6,984 nt of DNA. Origin: Candidatus Atribacter hydrocarboniphilus. GTDB lineage: Bacteria; Atribacterota; Atribacteria; Atribacterales; Atribacteraceae. Where the stretch lies: positions 1 to 6,984 of the forward strand of contig DPKX01000194.1 in assembly GCA_003542295.1 (NCBI GenBank). The letters run 5' to 3'. Positions 5,317 to 6,984 of the stretch are shown here, in pieces (within the stretch, counting starts at the first letter, position 1; each line of letters begins with the position of its first letter). The translations under genes were made by a program, and so were the position numbers. A model generated the notes under the pieces. The model saw only the letters and a list, made by a program, of their open reading frames with translations. It had not been told where the DNA came from and did not search any database.

Positions 5317-5358
5317 ATGAGATACTCACGCCCTCACCAAACGAGGGCTCAAGATGAC
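5317..5358 (-). repeat. 42-bp palindromic repeat, copy 3
   Basis: Minus strand: left arm GTCATCTTGAG, stem CCCTC, loop GTTTGGT, stem GAGGG, right arm CGTGAGTATCTCAT. It has the same length as copies 1 and 2. It keeps the inner stem of copy 1 but has one change in each outer arm, which weakens the outer ATCCT/AGGAT stem, so it looks the most decayed of the three. Confidence 0.75.
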
Positions 5359-5380
5359 ACCTTTTTTAAAATCTTTTGTA

Positions 5381-5405
5381 GGGACTTGATTTATTATGCC
5401 CGCAA
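5381..5405 (+). repeat. GGA...GATTTAT...GCCCGCAA repeat, copy 2
   Basis: Same conserved blocks as 3411-3435, here preceded by TTTTGTA. From its end to 5614 I find only AT-rich sequence with a 14-bp palindrome (5480-5493) and a doubled GTTTTTAA (5527-5534, 5540-5547). Confidence 0.45.
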
Positions 5406-5479
5406 GAAATTTTAAGTTAGATAGAAATGAATGTTTTACCAAGCTACAACCAAGATCATTTATAAATGAATTGGCATGA

Positions 5480-5493
5480 AAAATGATCATTTT
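5480..5493. repeat. Perfect 14-bp palindrome AAAATGATCATTTT
   Basis: The sequence is exactly self-complementary. It follows TTGGCATGAAAA, a 12-base string found again at 6943-6954. No gene starts nearby on either strand, so a regulatory role is doubtful. Confidence 0.3.
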
Positions 5494-5614
5494 GTTCGGT
5501 GATTTCTTTCTTGAAGTTTATATTCAGTTTTTAACTCGAGTTTTTAATATCTTTCTATATTGAATAAATGTGAAGGAGAATTACAAAATCCAAAAATTTT
5601 AGAAATTAAAGCAT

Positions 5615-6037
5615 TTACTGAGCGAAAGTATCAAAAACTACGATTTTTTTTGCAGTAGCTTGAACCGGATAGGATTCTAAAACAGGCCCTGTGAATGTCA
5701 CTTCAACAATCATCCCAGTTTGAAGTTCACGGAATGGAATAGGAATGAATTGACTATTAGAAGAAAGTAGATTGTCAATTTTAAAAATAAGGGTTGAAGG
5801 GGTAATTGATATATAAGCTTTATCGTAAGAAGTATCTTCATAAAGAGGGCCTTCCACATATATAGTTCCTAAAATATCAGACTTAACTTGAGTAGGAATA
5901 ATATTGAGAATAGTTCCACGAATATCAACTTGGTCATCTGAATTGGGTGGGAATTGTTGATTTGGACAACAACCGGTAAAAAGAAAAATAGAAACAAATA
6001 GTATAATATAAAGAGCAATACGTTTTTTAGAATTCAT
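5615..6037 (-). CDS. Lipoprotein with DUF3221-like domain (140 aa)
   Basis: The N-terminus is a lipoprotein signal: basic MNSKKR, a hydrophobic core to about residue 19, then FTGC with the lipidated cysteine at 23 (Phe at -3 is slightly unusual). After a Pro/Asn/Asp-rich spacer, residues 38-134 resemble DUF3221 (the YobA-type domain). The features are IRGTILNI (39-46), GTIYVEG (57-63), DKAYISIT (72-79), FRELQTGMIVEVTFTGP (102-118) and ESYPVQATAKKIVV (121-134). The repeated strands suggest a small beta-barrel outside the membrane. Function is unknown for the family as far as I know. AAGGAGG lies 8 bases before the ATG, a very strong ribosome site. The gene is divergent from the helix-turn-helix gene at 6395, with a shared direct repeat in the spacer. 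No U-run terminator is evident after its stop. Confidence 0.85.
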   Translation of the reverse strand: MNSKKRIALYIILFVSIFLFTGCCPNQQFPPNSDDQVDIRGTILNIIPTQVKSDILGTIYVEGPLYEDTSYDKAYISITPSTLIFKIDNLLSSNSQFIPIPFRELQTGMIVEVTFTGPVLESYPVQATAKKIVVFDTFAQ

Positions 6038-6069
6038 AACAAAATCCTCCTTTATATAAATTATGAAGG

Positions 6070-6088
6070 GTTGAAACCCTAAGTTAAT
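6070..6088. repeat. Direct repeat in divergent spacer, copy 1 (near lipoprotein promoter)
   Basis: GTTGAAA, one base, CCTAAGTTAAT. The same two blocks recur at 6265-6285 with three bases between them. This copy overlaps a small palindrome, AGGGTT-GA-AACCCT (6067-6080), and covers the expected transcription start of the lipoprotein gene, a position typical for a repressor site. Confidence 0.45.
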
Positions 6089-6113
6089 TTATTTTATCTT
6101 TAAGTTATTGCAA
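6086..6113 (-). promoter_or_regulatory. Possible promoter of the lipoprotein gene
   Basis: On the minus strand TTGCAA (6113-6108) is followed after 16 bp by TAAATT (6091-6086), each matching four of six consensus bases. Transcription would start near 6079, about 40 bases before the ATG, inside the direct-repeat copy. The hexamers are weak, and AT-rich DNA offers many alternatives. Confidence 0.3.
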
Positions 6114-6264
6114 TGTTTTAAATATACAAATTGATGAATCATTTAAAAAGATATAAGATAATGTAAAATATTTAATTAATACTTTGAGCTATATAGAGCT
6201 TGTTATTTAAATTTAACAAATTTTTCCTACAAAGTCTAATCTATAAAGTATGATGTTATTAAAT

Positions 6265-6285
6265 GTTGAAAGATCCTAAGTTAAT
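6265..6285. repeat. Direct repeat in divergent spacer, copy 2
   Basis: GTTGAAA, three bases, CCTAAGTTAAT: 18 bases identical to copy 1, 195 bp away in the same orientation. It lies 55 bp upstream of the -35 box of the helix-turn-helix gene. Confidence 0.45.
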
Positions 6286-6303
6286 CTTCTACTATTTTAA
6301 TAA

Positions 6304-6329
6304 TTTAGTACTTACTAAAACATATGTTT
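6304..6329. promoter_or_regulatory. Two adjacent dyads upstream of the helix-turn-helix gene
   Basis: TTTAGTA-CT-TACTAAA (6304-6319) and AAACATATGTTT (6318-6329) are perfect inverted repeats that overlap by two bases and end 10 bp before the -35 box at 6340. They are natural candidates for operator sites of the downstream DNA-binding protein. The AT-rich composition raises the chance level. Confidence 0.35.
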
Positions 6330-6339
6330 CGTAACCCTA

Positions 6340-6368
6340 TTGACTAAAAAGTTAAAGAAAGTTATTTT
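6340..6368 (+). promoter_or_regulatory. Promoter of the helix-turn-helix gene
   Basis: TTGACT (-35, 6340-6345), 17-bp spacer, TATTTT (-10, 6363-6368). The transcript would begin near 6375 and have a very short leader containing the GGAGGGAGG ribosome site. The remaining spacer (about 6120-6260) shows only AT-rich sequence with a GAGCT-ATATA-GAGCT motif at 6186-6200. Confidence 0.45.
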
Positions 6369-6394
6369 ATAAAAAAAAGGAGGGAGGATATCAT

Positions 6395-6781
6395 ATGGCA
6401 AATTATACCATACGAGAAGCCGCACAAGCTACTGGTGTATCGGAAGGGACAGTAAGACGCTTAATAAAGATTGGAAAGCTGTCGGCTAAAAAAGAAAAGG
6501 GTGTATATCGTATTCCTGTAGAGGCAGTACAGAGTTACCTGGCTGATAAGGGCAAAAGCGAGAAGAAGACAGAAGCTCCTAAAGTTATCAAACCAAAACC
6601 GGTGGATGACAAACTATACCAGGAAATGAAAGACCGAATTTCATTTTTAGAAGAAGAATTGAAAAACTGCCAAAGTTTGGTTGAGAAATTAACTTTCAAA
6701 GCTTTCCCTGAGGATAAACCACCAGATAACCGTGGTGCCGTAAAAAGGATGGTTGAATGGTTTGTAGGGAAAAAAGAATGA
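6395..6781 (+). CDS. Excisionase-type helix-turn-helix protein with coiled coil (128 aa)
   Basis: Residues 1-50 form a MerR/excisionase-type winged helix domain (HTH_17-like). YTIREAAQATGVS gives the first helix and turn, EGTVRRLIKIGKL the recognition helix, and KGVYRIPVEAVQSYL the wing and closing helix. A Lys/Pro-rich linker (51-71) leads into a charged heptad-like segment (about 74-101, YQEMKDRISFLEEELKNCQSLVEKL) that probably dimerises the protein. A short amphipathic tail (VKRMVEWFVGKKE) ends it. It should bind DNA in the cytoplasm. There is no integrase, recombinase or phage gene nearby, so a transcription regulator is likelier than a true excisionase. The start has GGAGGGAGG 7-8 bases upstream. 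Its own upstream dyads and the repeats shared with the divergent lipoprotein gene make it the obvious candidate to control both, but this is inference. Confidence 0.85.
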   Translation: MANYTIREAAQATGVSEGTVRRLIKIGKLSAKKEKGVYRIPVEAVQSYLADKGKSEKKTEAPKVIKPKPVDDKLYQEMKDRISFLEEELKNCQSLVEKLTFKAFPEDKPPDNRGAVKRMVEWFVGKKE

Positions 6782-6807
6782 ATTATAATTTATTAATCTT
6801 TTTTATT

Positions 6808-6833
6808 CCTCTCCCTTTAAATAAAGGGAGAGG
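6808..6833. repeat. Perfect 11-bp hairpin after the helix-turn-helix gene
   Basis: CCTCTCCCTTT (6808-6818), loop AAAT, AAAGGGAGAGG (6823-6833). It begins 26 bp after the stop codon and could fold at the mRNA end, but it is followed by GTTCGGG rather than a T-run, so it is not a classical intrinsic terminator. It belongs with the CTCCCTTT-type palindromes elsewhere in the window and may still protect the 3' end. Confidence 0.6.
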
Positions 6834-6865
6834 GTTCGGGATTCGATTGGTTTTCAAAAAATTCA

Positions 6866-6900
6866 AATCCCCCTAACCCCCTTTGCTAAAGAGAGAGATT
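6866..6900. repeat. Degraded CCCCCT...AGAGAG palindrome
   Basis: AATCCCCCTAACCCCC is followed by CTTT-GCT-AAAG and AGAGAGATT. Outer AATC/GATT and inner CTTT/AAAG arms can pair, while the middle C-runs now face a purine stretch that has lost its G-runs. It reads as a decayed relative of the neighbouring hairpin. Confidence 0.4.
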
Positions 6901-6932
6901 GGTTCTTGAGTTTATATTTTCATCCTCAACTG

Positions 6933-6949
6933 ATGCCATAACTTGGCAT
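6933..6949. repeat. 6-bp hairpin ATGCCA-TAACT-TGGCAT
   Basis: A short perfect inverted repeat, followed by GAAAATC. TTGGCATGAAAA is shared with 5471-5482, where the left arm is absent. It may be the end of another small repeat. No gene is visible from here to the window end. Confidence 0.3.
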
Positions 6950-6984
6950 GAAAATCAATCCTAAAAATACCATCAAATGAATTC

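Larger units (their letters stand above)
4836..5614. other. Intergenic repeat island B
   Basis: About 780 bp between the start of the TspO-like gene and the end of the lipoprotein gene, with no credible gene. The listed repeats occupy much of it; the rest is AT-rich. The two open frames on the minus strand (4837-5025 and 5144-5329) translate to Ser/Pro/Gly-rich strings made from the repeats, and I treat them as spurious. GATGAGGGT-A/G-AAA occurs twice (4928-4940 and 5000-5012), flanking the 4973-4995 hairpin. Confidence 0.6.

Noticed and set aside
5144..5329. Minus-strand frame of 61 codons in island B
   Set aside because: It runs across the C-rich repeat, the 20-bp palindrome and parts of two 42-bp palindromes; the Pro-rich string is a translation of repeats.
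5112..5358. CRISPR array
   Set aside because: Two 42-bp palindromes in tandem are not regularly spaced short repeats; the sequence between them contains other repeats rather than unique spacers, and no cas gene is present.
5527..5547. Intrinsic terminator for the lipoprotein gene (GTTTTTAA-CTCGA-GTTTTTAA)
   Set aside because: The AACTCGAGTT palindrome has no room for a loop, and the surrounding repeat is direct rather than inverted.

Overview
The window is AT-rich bacterial DNA with strong Shine-Dalgarno sites (AAGGAGG-type) before several genes. It carries seven credible protein genes and two long repeat-filled intergenic stretches. The mix of a tryptophan-rich sensory protein (TspO/MBR-like), a DUF3221-type lipoprotein, a FHS-like MFS transporter and dense short palindromic repeats (including GTCATCCTGAG...GTGAGGATCTCAT) suggests a low-GC anaerobe, either a Firmicutes-like lineage or a candidate phylum such as Atribacterota. 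No rRNA or marker gene is present, so this placement is only an impression.

Layout, left to right. Bases 1-290 hold a possible promoter dyad and then a small basic, aromatic-rich orphan protein (291-536, +). Bases 537-1339 hold a possible 26-codon gene remnant on the minus strand, a 42-bp palindromic repeat, a stem-loop, pieces of two other repeat families, and a good promoter at 1229-1257. That promoter serves a probable two-gene unit: a conserved protein of unknown function (1340-2107, +) and a 12-TM MFS transporter (2173-3363, +). An all-helical orphan (3494-4015, +) follows and converges on a TspO/MBR-like membrane protein (4041-4835, -), with only 25 bp between the stops. Bases 4836-5614 are a repeat island with members of five repeat types. 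Three of these families also occur in the first island, in opposite orientation.

The last part is a divergent pair: a DUF3221 lipoprotein (5615-6037, -) and an excisionase-type helix-turn-helix protein with a coiled coil (6395-6781, +). The 357-bp AT-rich spacer between them contains an 18-base direct repeat (split by a 1- or 3-base spacer), two adjacent dyads and plausible promoters on both strands, as expected for a locally controlled divergent regulon. The window ends in more palindromic repeats.

I see no CRISPR array, complete mobile element, tRNA or rRNA. The observations most worth following are the covariation in the 42-bp palindrome family, the divergent regulator/lipoprotein spacer, and the unknown protein paired with a transporter.
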